Of a stretch of DNA of 64,000 nt, positions 50,407 through 62,425 are shown piece by piece. This DNA comes from Agroathelia rolfsii (Eukaryota; Basidiomycota; Agaricomycetes; Amylocorticiales; Amylocorticiaceae). Under the pieces are notes generated by a model. That model made no database searches and was not told the DNA's origin. It saw only the letters and a list, made by a program, of their open reading frames with translations. How positions within the stretch are numbered: position 1 is the first letter of the stretch; the number at the start of each line of letters is the position of its first letter. The stretch lies in NCBI GenBank assembly GCA_018343915.1, contig JABRWF010000008.1, positions 620,001-684,000 on the forward strand, read 5' to 3'. The position numbers were made by a program, and so were the translations under genes.

Positions 50407-51870
50407 ATGCATCCCCCTCAACTAGTAGAGCAGAGCAATAAAGCGACCAATACCGAGGTCCAATTGAAGCCCTGTCTGCGTATCCTGCAGTCTTTCCCTC
50501 TAAATGCGGAGCCGCCCACTGTTGGCGCTTTGATACAACACGAAATCACACCCATTGAGCTGGCGTACGCCAGAAACCATGGTCTCATAAAGTCTTTTTC
50601 ACATCGAAGAATACTTTCGGCTGACTATTGTATTGTTACTAGGTCCCATGTTGCAGGCAGATACCGAGGACTGGCACATTCAAATCACTCTTCCGGGGAT
50701 AGACACGGAGAGCAAGGGGAGGTTCGATGTCTCTTTAAGTAGCCTCAAGAGTAAATATACAAAACATGAGGTTGTCGCAGCTCTCCAAGTTCGTATTTCA
50801 GTTTTTCTTTTCGTCGTTATTTTTGGTTCTGGGATGTACTCACCCTGGCCTCAATAGTGTGCTGGCAATCGTCGAGCACAAATGGCTGCCAAAAAGAACA
50901 AAGAGACGGAAGGTCTAAAGTGGAGCGAGGCGACGATTTGCAACATTCGCTGGGGCGGCGTCCTCCTTCGTGATCTACTTCTAGAGCTCTGGCCTCATGC
51001 GAAAGAACCGAATCGTTCGTCGAAGATGAGCGAGTACCATATCGTGTTTGGTTCGTATGCCCTCAGCTGCCAGGAAGATGCCCACTATGAGATATCGATA
51101 CCATTGTCCAAGGTATTGGACGAAGATGGTCAGGTTCTACTGGCTTTCGAGGTGAATTTTTCCGTGTTCAAAAATTGAAAGTTCGACTGACCTTGATTCA
51201 TATGTAGATGAACGAAGTACCACTCCCTAGAGCGCATGGCGGTCCCTTGCGTGTTGTGATCCCTGGATATACAGGCGCTCGTTGGGTGAAGTGGCTTGAT
51301 GGCATTACTATCCAGGAGCAGGAATCGAACAACTTCTTCGTGAAGCGTGACTATAAAATTCTGCCAAAAACTGTAGGTTCATAATTCTCATGTGAGCGTG
51401 CTTGCACTCTTAAAAGAGCCAAACTGGCTGTATGCATTTAGGTCCAAACACGTGATCAAGCCAATAAGGAAAATTGGTGGGACCGTGTGCCCGCCATGCA
51501 GGAGAACATTCTCAACTCCGTAATCGGTTCTGCAAATGTGGATGTCGATGCTAACGGGGTCGCTACCCTTGTCGCAAGAGGCTATGCCATCTCAGGTTCG
51601 ACACCCGTATCAGCTATCGAAGTTAGCTTGGACCAAGGCGCGAACTGGTCTCTCGCAGACATTACATATCAAAAGGGTCGATGGAGCTGGGTGTTATGGC
51701 AGTCCCGTTTGCACATCCCTGATGATATTCGTAGCAAGGGCAAAGTCGTTGTCTGGAGCCGTGCAGTTGATAAGACAGGTACAAAGCAGTTCACAGATTG
51801 CGATTGGAACCTCAGAGGGGTGGGATACAGCGGCTTTGGCGAGGCTGTGGTCTCGACGCTGTCTAATTAG
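50407..51870 (+). CDS. Sulfite-oxidase-like molybdopterin enzyme, copy B
   Basis: Tandem paralogue of copy A in the same orientation. Exons 50407-50581, 50643-50788, 50858-51151, 51208-51372 and 51442-51870 sum to 1209 nt (402 residues). Exons 2-5 have exactly the same lengths and intron phases as in copy A (146, 294, 165, 429 nt), showing recent duplication. Only exon 1 is longer, adding 12 N-terminal residues. Key motifs are kept: [18 protein letters not shown] with the ligand Cys, [20 protein letters not shown] and the dimerisation-domain end [12 protein letters not shown]. No cytochrome b5 domain. Both copies look intact, so dosage or split regulation is possible. Confidence 0.92.
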
Positions 51871-52139
51871 AGACAAGCATGTGTGACTGCAGCTCTAGGG
51901 TTTCATCAATTGCGAAGTGTAGTACACATCTGATCGATAGTGTATCAGTTCCATTTTCTTGGCTCACAGGATATTTGTGAAGATGTAATTGGTATTGACA
52001 TTATTTATACATAGGATTGGAGAAATAAAATGATAATGCTGTTGTACAACGATGCTATGGTTGCTACGAGGATGAATTAGGCCTCACAAAACATGTTGAG
52101 CCAGAATTAAGAGGAACACGAACGATTTTAAAACTGAGA

Positions 52140-52711
52140 CTACTTGCTGTCCTCAGAATGGTGTCTCTTGCGGACATAGTCAACGGTCGACTGTTGCATA
52201 TCTTTGGGTGATCCCTTGTGCTTGTCGGCCTTTAAGTGGGTAGAAATACGTCATATATGAGCAAGCGGGGAAAAGATCAACGCAAGTGCACATACCTTGA
52301 CGTGAGCTTCAGAGCTGCTTGCAAGATGCTCATTCCATCCGGGCGCGGTTTCAGGGTGGGGTGTAGATGTGTGGTGTTGCTCGCCCTTTAGGTTCTTGTG
52401 TTTCTCCCTTTCCAAAAGCTTGCATTTGAAGGGCACATAAGCTATTCTTGCCTTTCTCAAAATGTATTCTGAGTAAGAACGTACCTCGGCATCGCCTTCG
52501 TGCATAGTGCTTGACATGAGTGAGCCACTTGAGTCTTAGCAATACAAAAGCTTTGCTGATTACCTTCCACTGGAGTAAAACCTGTACAAATTTTCTTGTT
52601 AGAAAACCCGAGGGTATTTGCTTTGAATCGTCCTCACCTTGACGAGCGGACAGCGAGACGAGTGTTCAAGGCCCTAAGGGCAGTACGAGAGACAGCAGAG
52701 GTGGAAATCAT
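52140..52711 (-). CDS. Small putative mitochondrial protein, unknown function
   Basis: Five exons (52638-52711, 52564-52581, 52485-52509, 52296-52418, 52140-52229) sum to 330 nt, 109 residues. Two exons are only 18 and 25 nt. The first ~25 residues (MISTSAVSRTALRALNTRLA, then VRSSRFYSS) are Arg/Ser/Ala-rich without acids and end at RFYSS, a likely mitochondrial presequence with cleavage site. The mature part is charged and His-rich: EKHKNLKGEQHHTSTPHPE, WNEHLASSSEAHVKADK, STVDYVRKRHHSEDSK. I recognise no domain. Reading frame and splice phases support a real gene, and the gene ends are firm. Confidence 0.8.
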
Positions 52712-53081
52712 TTTGATTGTAAGATAGTAGTGGTAGCGGCAGTTGTAAGTTCACCAAAGTCTCTGAGCCTCGTTTATATACCAAATGTCGTCAACTTCGA
52801 TTTGGAGAAATATCCATCGTCGTACACTTCCATGACGTAGCGTCTATACTCGGCGGCATGACTTCATAAGGCAAGCCCCACGGTCCGGAGTTACAGCAGC
52901 CCGTGATTGAATACGTCATCGTCGACTCTTGCACATCCTTCGATTCACACTGGCGGGTCGAACCAACTGTTGTTCAAATACAATTCAGTTGGATTTAGTT
53001 ATGCTACCTTATCCAGTGCTTTAGGTTACAACAGATGTTACCCAAATTTTTATGACGTCTATATTGACAATATAAACACGT
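52712..53081. other. Intergenic
   Basis: 370 bp between two minus-strand genes; the promoter of the mitochondrial protein gene should lie here. Nothing else recognised. Confidence 0.4.
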
Positions 53082-54650
53082 TTATAGACCATTGCTAGCA
53101 AAGCCCATACGCTGGTTTCCAACATCCCAAACACTGTAGTAGTGCTTCAGTAACGAGCCACCAAGGATTTCATAGTCCTCATAGACGTTGATGAGTGTCT
53201 GGCAGACAGAGGGGTCGGAGGAGAATGGGCCAACAGAAAGTTCCGAAGAGGGGATCGTCAAGTTGAAAGCCTGCATAAGCCAGATATTGTCAGTCAAAAA
53301 TCAACTGACGTATATTCAGTCATCATTGACATACATTTCCATCTGTGTTCTCAAATTCGACATCAATCACAGCCTTGAGACCGGAGACCTTGGAGCACTC
53401 GATGCCGTAGGTTCCAGGTTCGTCATCGAATGCGGTGATGTCGGAGGAAATCTTGGCATAGATGGCTTCGGCCGTATCCTTGTCGAAAAGCACATTGCTG
53501 GTGCCGCTGTCGAAGATGATGGTCTTCCGCTGCTTCAGCGTCGTCGTCGTCTCGCCGTTCACATAGATGCGGAGGTTCTCCAGTTGCCATGTAGCTCCAC
53601 TGTCATCGGGCACGTCGACGTAGTTCAGCGAGCCGGTGTATTTGGAATCGTCGATACCACCGACGGTGAGCTCAGCGTTGCCATCAGCTTCAGGAGTAAG
53701 GTACATGCCAAACAGCGCTAAAAGAGGGTAAGCATAATGCACGATGCAGAGACATGGATTAAACACACAAGGCAGGCCTTGATCGATGAGTCTTTTGAAG
53801 AATCCTTCGGCTACCGCGCCCATACCTGTTGAAGCAAATTATTGTTCATTTGATCAATCAAATTTGAGGGAGGAGGGGAAGTCATACCCTGAATTCCGCT
53901 AAAAGGATCAGGATAGAAAGGCGAGGTCTGGCTAGTGATAAGGTACAAGGGTACATCTGTGGTGGTCAGGTCTCCAACAGTCACCGTGTCATGGCCGTAG
54001 AGGAGTTCCAGCGTCCACGGTACTGAGTTATTAACGGGTGTGACACCCGTACCCGTAGCAAAGCCAATGGAGGTCGTCTGCAGACATCGATGTAAGTAAC
54101 GAAGTTGTGGCCATATAAAGAAGGACAATACCTCGCCGCTATCGTCCCACGTGCTGGATTTTGAGGGATTAAATTTGACTTGGTTCGCACATTCAGAGCC
54201 GCATTCAGTGCTAGCAAACTCCAAGGTCGAGGAGCCAGTATCGAAAACCACCTAAGTTGACCTTCATAAGACCTATGGTTGAATATTGACAATAAGAGGG
54301 AAAAAAAACATACGGAAATGGTCTGGGCGGGTGTCCCTACAGAGATGTTGCCATACCACCTGAGTGTGTCAAAATTTAGTTTGGGGTGTTGTAGGATATT
54401 GAAACGCAAGTATGACATACTGAAGATCAGTGCCCAAGAAATAGTCCTTGAGATCGACACTCGTCTCCGAGAGAGAACGGCGGCCTCTACGTTTATGCCA
54501 TGCAGCCTTGGCGTGTGTCGGGATCTTGCGCTGAGAGAGTTGGATCTTGCTTGGCGATGCACCAGTCGACGAGGCCTCTGTGCTCTCAGCAGAAACATGT
54601 CCAATCGTAGCTGACAGCAAGCTCAACGCAACAGCCGACTTGACGAACAT
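53082..54650 (-). CDS. Pepsin-like aspartic protease (family A1), secreted
   Basis: Secreted acid protease. The signal peptide is MFVKSAVALSLLSATIGHVSA, followed by a basic propeptide region (KIPTHAKAAWHKRRGRRS). Catalytic motifs are VVFDTGSSTLEF and IIFDSGTSNVLFD, with the first reconstructed over the intron after QTIS. The C-terminus YYSVWDVGNQRMGFASNGL is the usual A1 ending (stop 53082-53084). GNISVGTPAQ and LGGSLLKHYYSVWD are family blocks. Introns lie at QWYGN, VVFDTG, ETTSIG and GIQGMG among others; I did not sum all exons. Multiple NxS/T sites suggest glycosylation. Function in nutrition or host interaction is inference. Confidence 0.92.
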
Positions 54651-55361
54651 CTTGCAAGGGATGAAAGTTGGCAGGCCGTCACAAGGGAATAGGCAGTCTT
54701 ATTTATGACTCTGGACGTCGATAATACATGTGGGAGATATGGAAAGGACTATAAGTGAACCACGCGGAGACTTTGCAGGGGAAGCGCTTTACACGCGGGA
54801 AGCACAGGCGAGCGATAGCACTTGGTCCTTGGTAGCCATAAGGGAACGCAAGTAGTGATGTGGATACAATGGAAACGGGTTCACGTGTATACCACAGCTA
54901 GTGCCGTCTCACATGGTCGTCATATTGAAATGAGAGAGCGACGGCGAAGATGGCCTTGGGAGCCACGCGAATAGCAGGTCAGTATCGATCGACGATCTAT
55001 TTCCAGTTTGGTGACTCGATTGCTTTTTCCGCAATATCCCGAGTAAGGCAGTAATGTTTGCTGCATTCGAGTTCGGAGACATTTGAGGCGAAGTCAGGAC
55101 ATACATGGTCGTCATCGGTTGTTGCTGCTCAAGGGCTCGGAGTCCGTATTGCGATGATGATATGATTGCTAGGATGCAGGAGCATTGATTGTCACAAATG
55201 TCAGTCACGTCAAATCCAACATCTCGCTCTTTCTTTCCTCGAACGACAGCTGATCGTATCAGATATTTTCAGAAGTAGCGCATACACAGTGCTAGGTATA
55301 ATTAATAATTCTTCTCTATTCACATCCCCATGTATATTGAAATCTAGATGGGCATCTCTAT
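54651..55361. other. Intergenic, protease promoter side
   Basis: About 710 bp between the protease start and the GlyRS stop. No coding block recognised; it should contain the protease promoter. Confidence 0.4.
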
Positions 55362-58024
55362 CTAGTCGACAGCTTGCACACCATCGTATATGGGCAGCTT
55401 CTTCATCGCCTCAGCCCAGTCAATATTGCCATTAACGAGATCAACAACAATGGAGACGACCTCATCGATGGAACCAATGAGCTGATCGGTCGTATCGCGC
55501 TCACTGTCAAAAGAAAACCTATCAGTTTCTATCCATCAATGAATGAGACGAAAAAAAGTACTAACCGGAGGGTAATGGTGCGGTTTTGTACGGCTATCGA
55601 GTTGGGAAATCATTAGTATTTCTAGAAAAATAGATACGATGAATATACATACAGGCAAAGTCAATGGTGACGCCGAATGGTGTGCCGAGCTCGTCGTTAC
55701 GAGCATAACGCTTGCCGATCGAAGTGTTGGAATCATCTACGCGCGAGAAGACGCCAGCCTGTCTAAATTTGGCCGCTGAGAGGAAGGAAAGGAGCATGTT
55801 AGAGATCACTGACGCATCATTGCACAGGTGCACGGCATAACTCACAAATTTCCTGGACCAATGGGTCAAACTCCTCCTTGGCGCTCAATGGTACAATCAA
55901 AACTTTGGTCGGTGCAACGAGGGGTGGGAGTGATAGCACCTGGAAAATGATCTAAGCACGGGAAGATATAAGAAAGATATACAGGGACTAACACCACGCT
56001 CAACGTCTTGTTCGCGACTCCAAAAACTATGTTCAAGCAAGGTATATAATATTCTACCAAGACCGAACGATGGCTCGATGACGTTGGGAGTGAACTCGCG
56101 AACTGGAGAGAACACGCGCGATTAATACCACGACGGAAAGAGGCATTGAGATTGTGACTCGCTAGATTGCTTGAAAACCCGCTTCTCAATCAAAACGTGC
56201 TCGGGAGTGAGCTTGAACTCCTTGCCGTCAAATGCAATGACAGACGAGCTAAACCGAAAATGAGTATGCGCTCCTGCACCGATGAGGAATATCTCACCCT
56301 TGTGATAGCTCGCCCTGCATGCGAACAAGCTCGCTCTCTTCCAGACCAGCGAGATAATTCGCAATAGCCGCCGTATCCTTACCAAATGCCTTCCCTACCG
56401 TCTTCTTGTTCACATCCGCTACAACCTTTTCCTCGACGATAGGTTCCTTCAACGCGACGCGCACGATGAGTGGATGTCCGGTCTTCTTGCTGTGGACGGA
56501 CAAGTCGTACGCTGCACGGTCGGCACAACCAACACATTCCGTCCAGCCAGTAGAATTGTGGATCTCGGCGTCCCAGCAGTCCGCTGCGTAGTGCGCCATC
56601 TCGTTCGCCATGTGTTGTCTGAAGCGGAGGCGCTCTGGGCTGATGCCGATCTTGAGCAGGAACTGGCTAATGCGCACGAGGAAGTAGCCCAGGGTTTCAT
56701 TCGCAATGACTCCCTTCTCCACGGCATCGCCAACAGAAAGTGTGGTGACAGTCGTGCTTCCGGAAGTCTGGACATTTCGGTCAAGGAGGGGAAGGGCGTA
56801 ATCGCGGATCTCGGTGAAGCGGGGATGCGACTTGTCCAAGGGGTCGACGTAGTGCTCGATCTCCGCCATCGTGAACTCACGTACGCGCAGCAGACCGGCA
56901 CGTGGAGAGATTTCATTACGGAAGGAGCGACCAATTTGGGCGGACGCGAATGGGACTCGGCCGTTGTTGTACTCGAGAAGACGAGAGAAGTTCAAGAAGT
57001 GTCCCTGAGCAGTTTCGGGGCGCAAAAAGCTGGAAAGTTTGTAGATGAGCATAAATACTGAAGCAATCTGTCGAAAACGCGTTTAAAGTAAAGCCATCAA
57101 AATGACAGCAATTATGGAAGGTGCATTGTAGGGAGAAAACATCCCTAAATAATAATAATGAATAAAGTTCGGAACGTACCCAGGGTGTTGCCCAGTTGGG
57201 CCGATACTTGATGCGAACATGAGATTGAATTGTTGAGGCTCTGTTACCTCGTTGTCTGTGTCTGGATTTCTGATGTTGTGTGTTCGGCATAAATCTCCAA
57301 GCTCTGGGCCAGAGTAGTTGTCGAGCTGAAAAGATATCAATATATACTAGATTTAGGGAGCACCAACGGGAAAAGAGACATACCTGGGCTAGTATGCTTT
57401 CATATACCTGGACGGTCTCATCGTTAAGCTTGACGGCAGCAGTTTTGACTTGCTTTTTCTTCTTCTTCTTTTCGTCTTCTTTAGCTGGCTGAGCCGCCTC
57501 GCCTCGAGCCTCTTTGTCGCCAGCCAGTCTAGCTTCGAGCACGCCTTTGACAAGATGGTCAGCACGGAGAACATCTCCGGTTTTAATGTCTTTGACCATC
57601 CAGTCTGCAAATCGTGCGACATGGCCAGATGTCTCGAATACGGGGGCAGGTGTCATAATTGTGCTGTCTATCTCGAGCATGTTCTCTTGGACGATGAAGT
57701 GTTTTCTCCATTCCGCGATGATGTTGGCTTGCAAAGCAGAGCCGGGAGGTCCATAATCGTAAAGACCGGCAACACCTGAGAGTTACATAAATTGAGATGA
57801 CATCTTGTCTGGAGATCATGTTAATCTATAAACCAACCGCCATAGATCTCAAAAGCTGGAGCATAGAAGAATCGACGATTCAAGAGTGCCTCAAGACGTG
57901 CTTTATCAAATGAGTGAGCGGTTTTGTTGACTGAAGACATGTTTCGATATTGGTACAGAGGGGGGTAAGGCAAGCGTCCCGGTCGTGATAGTCGAAGAAT
58001 CCGAGATCTCATCCGTCGAGTCAA
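55362..58024 (-). CDS. GRS1: Glycyl-tRNA synthetase, probably dual cytosolic/mitochondrial
   Basis: Class II aminoacyl-tRNA synthetase charging tRNA-Gly. Seen in order: [20 protein letters not shown] with EIYGG, the [18 protein letters not shown] block, [13 protein letters not shown], a Lys-rich insert near 57430-57480, [33 protein letters not shown] (motif 2 region), [46 protein letters not shown] (motif 3 region), FGVTIDFAC and a C-terminus ending [12 protein letters not shown]. Two in-frame starts exist: 58024 gives an Arg-rich 28-residue leader ([17 protein letters not shown]), while 57940 gives [11 protein letters not shown] without it. The arrangement suits alternative initiation for two compartments. 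Some exon junctions are not traced. Confidence 0.93.
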
Positions 58025-58513
58025 GCTGATTATTCGAAAAATAAAATCTAGACACGTAGAATCACGTGCAAATTGGGAACTGAGTCAAGTTGTCTAGGGA
58101 TTTGCTTCCGTGCCACTCTCAAATTCAAAGCGGTGCTTGTAAGGCCTTTCTCACACACGCTTGGCTTTCTTTGCCTAACTAAAGTTTCCACAGCGATGAT
58201 ATAGGAAGGTGTCTGAGCCCTCTGGGTCATATGTTCCGCCGGCATGTCCTACAAGCAAATTTCATCTCCCTTGATATGCAAGGTTGCCCTAAGGCTTAGG
58301 CATCCTTAGTACCACAAGAATTGGATGAGGTTTTGAGTCGTCTGCATTGTTTGGTGTAATTAAATGGTTGCATGTACAGTAGAGAACATTCGTCATGCCG
58401 GTAGAATTACGTGTATTGACTTTATTCAGCATGTGGCTGTAACCGTGGCAACTTATCTGATAATCTCTGCTAGTACATGCACTCGAGCTGAAGCTAGTCA
58501 TATAGTTCGTACC
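58025..58513. promoter_or_regulatory. Divergent promoter region, GlyRS / Zn2Cys6 factor
   Basis: 489 bp between start codons on opposite strands. No specific binding site recognised. Confidence 0.5.
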
Positions 58514-61500
58514 ATGTCCCGCAAATCCCTCGCACAGGAGGATATTCATCGAGCAAGACTCGAGGGTGAACTAGCTTGGTGAGATTAAGAATATCTTGTA
58601 CTTTCTTGTGACCGCTGAGTGTCGTTTGAACGAATACTTCAGTGCTGAATGTCGACGGTCTGTATTTAGTCATTTACTTATCTATTCCCATCACCTAAAT
58701 GCTACAAACAGGCTCAAGTTGAAATGCAATAAGGAAGTACCATGCTCATCTTGTATTCGACGATCTTGTTCGGATATATGTCCAAACGGTGCTGGTCAGT
58801 GTCTTGATGTCCATCACAAATCATGTTCGTTCATTCGTTCCGGCTACATCAGGAAATTCAATCAGGTATGAATCTTTTATATTTCATGTATACTACTTGC
58901 AGCTGATACTCATATTTTCCGGTAGAACTCAATCTTCACGTGGAGCATGGTCTGTGAACGACAGGTTACGAAAGGAAATGCAAAACCTCAGGCTCCGTGT
59001 CAAGGAACTAGAGCATGCACTGGCAGACCTTCAGGCCACTGTATCTCAGGAGCCACACCCGTTGCTCGCTGACACAACCCGCCATGTAGTCAACCATTCT
59101 GATACACGTGTAAAGCAGGAAGAAGTCCTTGAAGCTCTTGGATCATTGGCTATCTCGGACAATGGCCAAGCATTTTTCGGCCCCACTGGAGGCAGTGAAG
59201 CTCTATTTCTGGTAACTTGTGGATCTATTGCTTGTTTGTAATCCGACTCATCCTAAAATGTAACTATAGCATGTCGCAGATCCTGGTTCCAGCATCCCAG
59301 ATGGACTCAGCCCACCTGATGCACCTCCGGCAGTAACTCAGTTGTCTGAATTATTCCCATTCTTTCCCGGTGGCGCATGGCACAAGGAGACAACTATGTC
59401 CTCAGTGCTAAATGTACTACCCGACAGACAGAGGGCTTGGTCTCTATGTGAAACATACTTTCAGCAAGTTAGTGCATCGTAATAAGAACGTAATACGGGT
59501 GTTACTCAAGTTTCTTATCAGGCTAACCTCGTACATCGCGTTGTTGAACGTGAAGAAGTGATAGATGAACTCATAGTTCCGCTATATAAGCACTTGGACA
59601 TTGTGAAAGCGGGAGGATCAGCCCCGGTCCCTCTATCATACCATCAAATTGGCGTACTATTCAGTGTAAGCGCCTGTGATCTTCACTGGTGCCCATATCT
59701 GATCTTACTTAGATGTTTGCCATGGCTGCACTAATGGACCTTACACTTCCCGAGTCTAATGTCGAGGCAGAGGGATATGCCCAATTGGGTAAGTCTCGTG
59801 AATATAAATGAATCCGTTAGGTTACCAATGCATGGGTAGCACACGCCTGTATCGAACTTCGCGATATATTCGAGGCCGACGAAGTGAGTTATGAGTAGGA
59901 TGGTTCGTTCAGACAACATATTGACAATTTCTTAGATTGCAACAGTTCAAGTCTTAGCCCTCATAACTTCATATTTCCTGACGGCTGGCCATCATCAGTA
60001 TGATGTTGAAGTTGCCTGGCGGCCGTTATCTCTTGCTTGTCTCGTAGGCAATAACATCGGACTTCGTGAGTAAGCTATCATAATCGAAGCTCTCCGCTTC
60101 CGGTCTGACTGAAGATGTCATCAAGATCGTGATCCTGCTCGTTGGGGGTTTGGTACTTAATGACCTGGCGCTCATAATTGTGAGAAAAGAGAATGACATC
60201 CCCTCAATAGACATCAAGGTGGTACAGAAGAGAAGAAATCTATTCTGGGAGTTATGCGGGTTAGACTGTTATCTTTCTTTAGCGACAGGACGCCCGTAAG
60301 TCTTTCAGCCTTCGGTCTTTTGTCACATATCATGCTTATTCTACATAGACCGAACATGTCACGGATCTTTTCAGACTGTCAGTATCCTGATTACAAACAT
60401 CTAGAATACAAGCAGGAGTCGTCAACTTCTCTCAATCGTGAGCTATTGATATTTCTTACATGAAGCTTATCACTGAATTACTCTCAAGTACTTGAATGGA
60501 AACACCGATTCACTGGTGAAGTGTATTTCGACGTAAATGAGCTATCCTTGCAAACCCAACCGCCAACCTACGAGGAGATACTCGCGGTACGTAAGGCATA
60601 GTTCTCGTCAAGATAGATTATACCAGGTCTTGAATTCATGTATGCATTTAGTTGGACAAGAAAATACGTGAGCATGCAATGCCTCAGCGTCTGGACATGA
60701 AGGCCATACAATATGATTCTACTTTGAGACCGTTGCAATTTTTGGAAGAAGTACTGGCGTATCCTTCGATTTTGTTTATTTGCTAACATGCTTTTGACAG
60801 GCGTTTGCCATACAATCACGTGGAGTTGGTATGACACAGTCCTAGTACTACGTCCTCAATCCCTTTTATAATCTGACCAAAACTTCAAGTAACGATATTT
60901 CTACATAGGAAATTCTTTGCACAAGCTATCCTGGAGCATCCTGATGACCCTCTTCAGAGTAAATACGCAACATCTTTTACATCCGCCCTACAATCTGCGA
61001 CAGACCTCATTGAAGTCATGATGCGTACGTTATAAGCTCATATTATTTGAAATCAAAATCCAGAGCTGAATATCAATGGTTTATAGAGTGCTACGAGCAA
61101 AATCCTCCTTTGTGTCGCCGGTGGTGGCCATTCTTCATTCATCTATTTTCTGCTGGTGTCCGTATGCTTCACTCCTTTCTGGACACCCCACAACTGACCT
61201 GAGGGATATTGGCACGTTAGATGATTTTAGGCTCAGTTGTCATTCGGAATCCATCTAGGACAACGGCAGAAAAGGAGATTATGCAGCTGCGAGCGGCTAC
61301 TGAGCTATATTTTAAGGTTTCGAGCAAGACCCGAGGGGGACGATATGGCCAGGTGATTTCATGCTCATTACTATTCAATTCGACATTTTTTCACTGCGCC
61401 CTATAGATAATACTGGCAAGGCTACTAACAAAAGCGACTAAAGTGTATCAAAATTATCTCACTGGAAGCGATAGATCGTCCGAGAGTCGCCGAGATCCAT

Positions 61501-61934
61501 CTGATGATACCGAACTGGCTATCTTTGGCGGACATGGCATTGTACGCAAAGATGAGGCGGGCAGCTCTAAAAAGTCTCATGAAGGATCATCTACACCCCA
61601 AGATATCCCTGGAAGCTCAAACCACTCAAACCACCCATTTGATTGGGATAATATGCAAGCCCAGGCCAGCACTATGCAAACACATCTAGCCGCGTTTCCA
61701 CCCCATCCTTCCTTCGGAGATTCGTCTTCCGGCATTCCTTCTAACATAAATTGGGATATCTTAGGCATCCCTGGGGGGCCTTCATTTGATTCGACGATGC
61801 CTTTCGCAAATGATTTACACACAAACTTTCCGGATGCAGAAATTGAGCTCACAGGGGAGGGTGACCTCCTGGGTGACGGATGGATGTCATTTATTCAGGA
61901 TACTGGCATTCTTGATAATTTTTTCTCTGCCTGA
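58514..61934 (+). CDS. Zn2Cys6 fungal transcription factor with fungal_trans domain
   Basis: Binuclear zinc cluster regulator. The DNA-binding domain is spread over three exons: 58514-58578, a 15-nt exon 58643-58657, and 58712 onward. Spliced, they read ACAECRRLKLKCNKEVPC, then SSC and CSDIC, giving the six-Cys pattern. A coiled-coil segment follows (LRKEMQNLRLRVKELEHALA). The middle region matches the fungal-specific transcription factor domain (ACIELRDIFEADEIATVQVL, SLACLVGNNIGLHRDRDPAR, FWELCGLDCYLSLATGRPP). The C-terminus is Ser-rich with an acidic/hydrophobic end (DGWMSFIQDTGILDNFF) that could activate transcription. The junction just after CPNG is unresolved: one reading retains ~30 extra residues. 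The target genes are unknown. Confidence 0.87.
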
Positions 61935-62130
61935 TTTTATCAAAAATATCTTAATAAAGCATTGTACTAGAATAAATTGATATGGATGTATTGCCCTACA
62001 CCAGCATCGAGTAGTAGGTCAAGCAACTGATTTTGCTGTAAGAGCACGTATGGAAGCAAAGCCTATTTAGGTGCATATATGTATATTCTTGCGAATTCGG
62101 CTCTGTATGTGACTGCACAGCATCTAAGAT
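61935..62130. other. Transcription factor 3' flank
   Basis: Short AT-rich stretch before a tandem repeat; nothing coding. Confidence 0.4.
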
Positions 62131-62335
62131 ATCTCGTCAAAGAAAAGAGGGATACATTAATACAAATAAACGGCAATCAGAATTGATTTGATATGTAAAC
62201 GAGTGACGATGTTCGGTTGGGTGAAGGAATAAAATCTCTCGTCGGAGAAGAGGGGACACATTAATGCAAATGAACGACGGTCAAGAATCAGTTTAACATG
62301 TAAACGAGTGGTGATTTTAGTTGTGTGAAGGAATA
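62131..62335. repeat. Two-copy ~102-bp direct tandem repeat
   Basis: Copy 1 (about 62131-62232) and copy 2 (about 62233-62335) share the order ATCTC..CGTC, GAGGGGAxACATTAATxCAAAT, GTAAACGAGTG and GTGAAGGAATA, with scattered substitutions. Their edges meet directly. No open frame spans both. It lies between two 3' gene ends. Confidence 0.85.
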
Positions 62336-62425
62336 TATGAAAGTAAAAGGGTATACTAGTAGAAGAGATTCCTAGATAGTCCTTGAAAGACAAATAGATC
62401 TCCGTCACACCATGTTGTTACGGAT

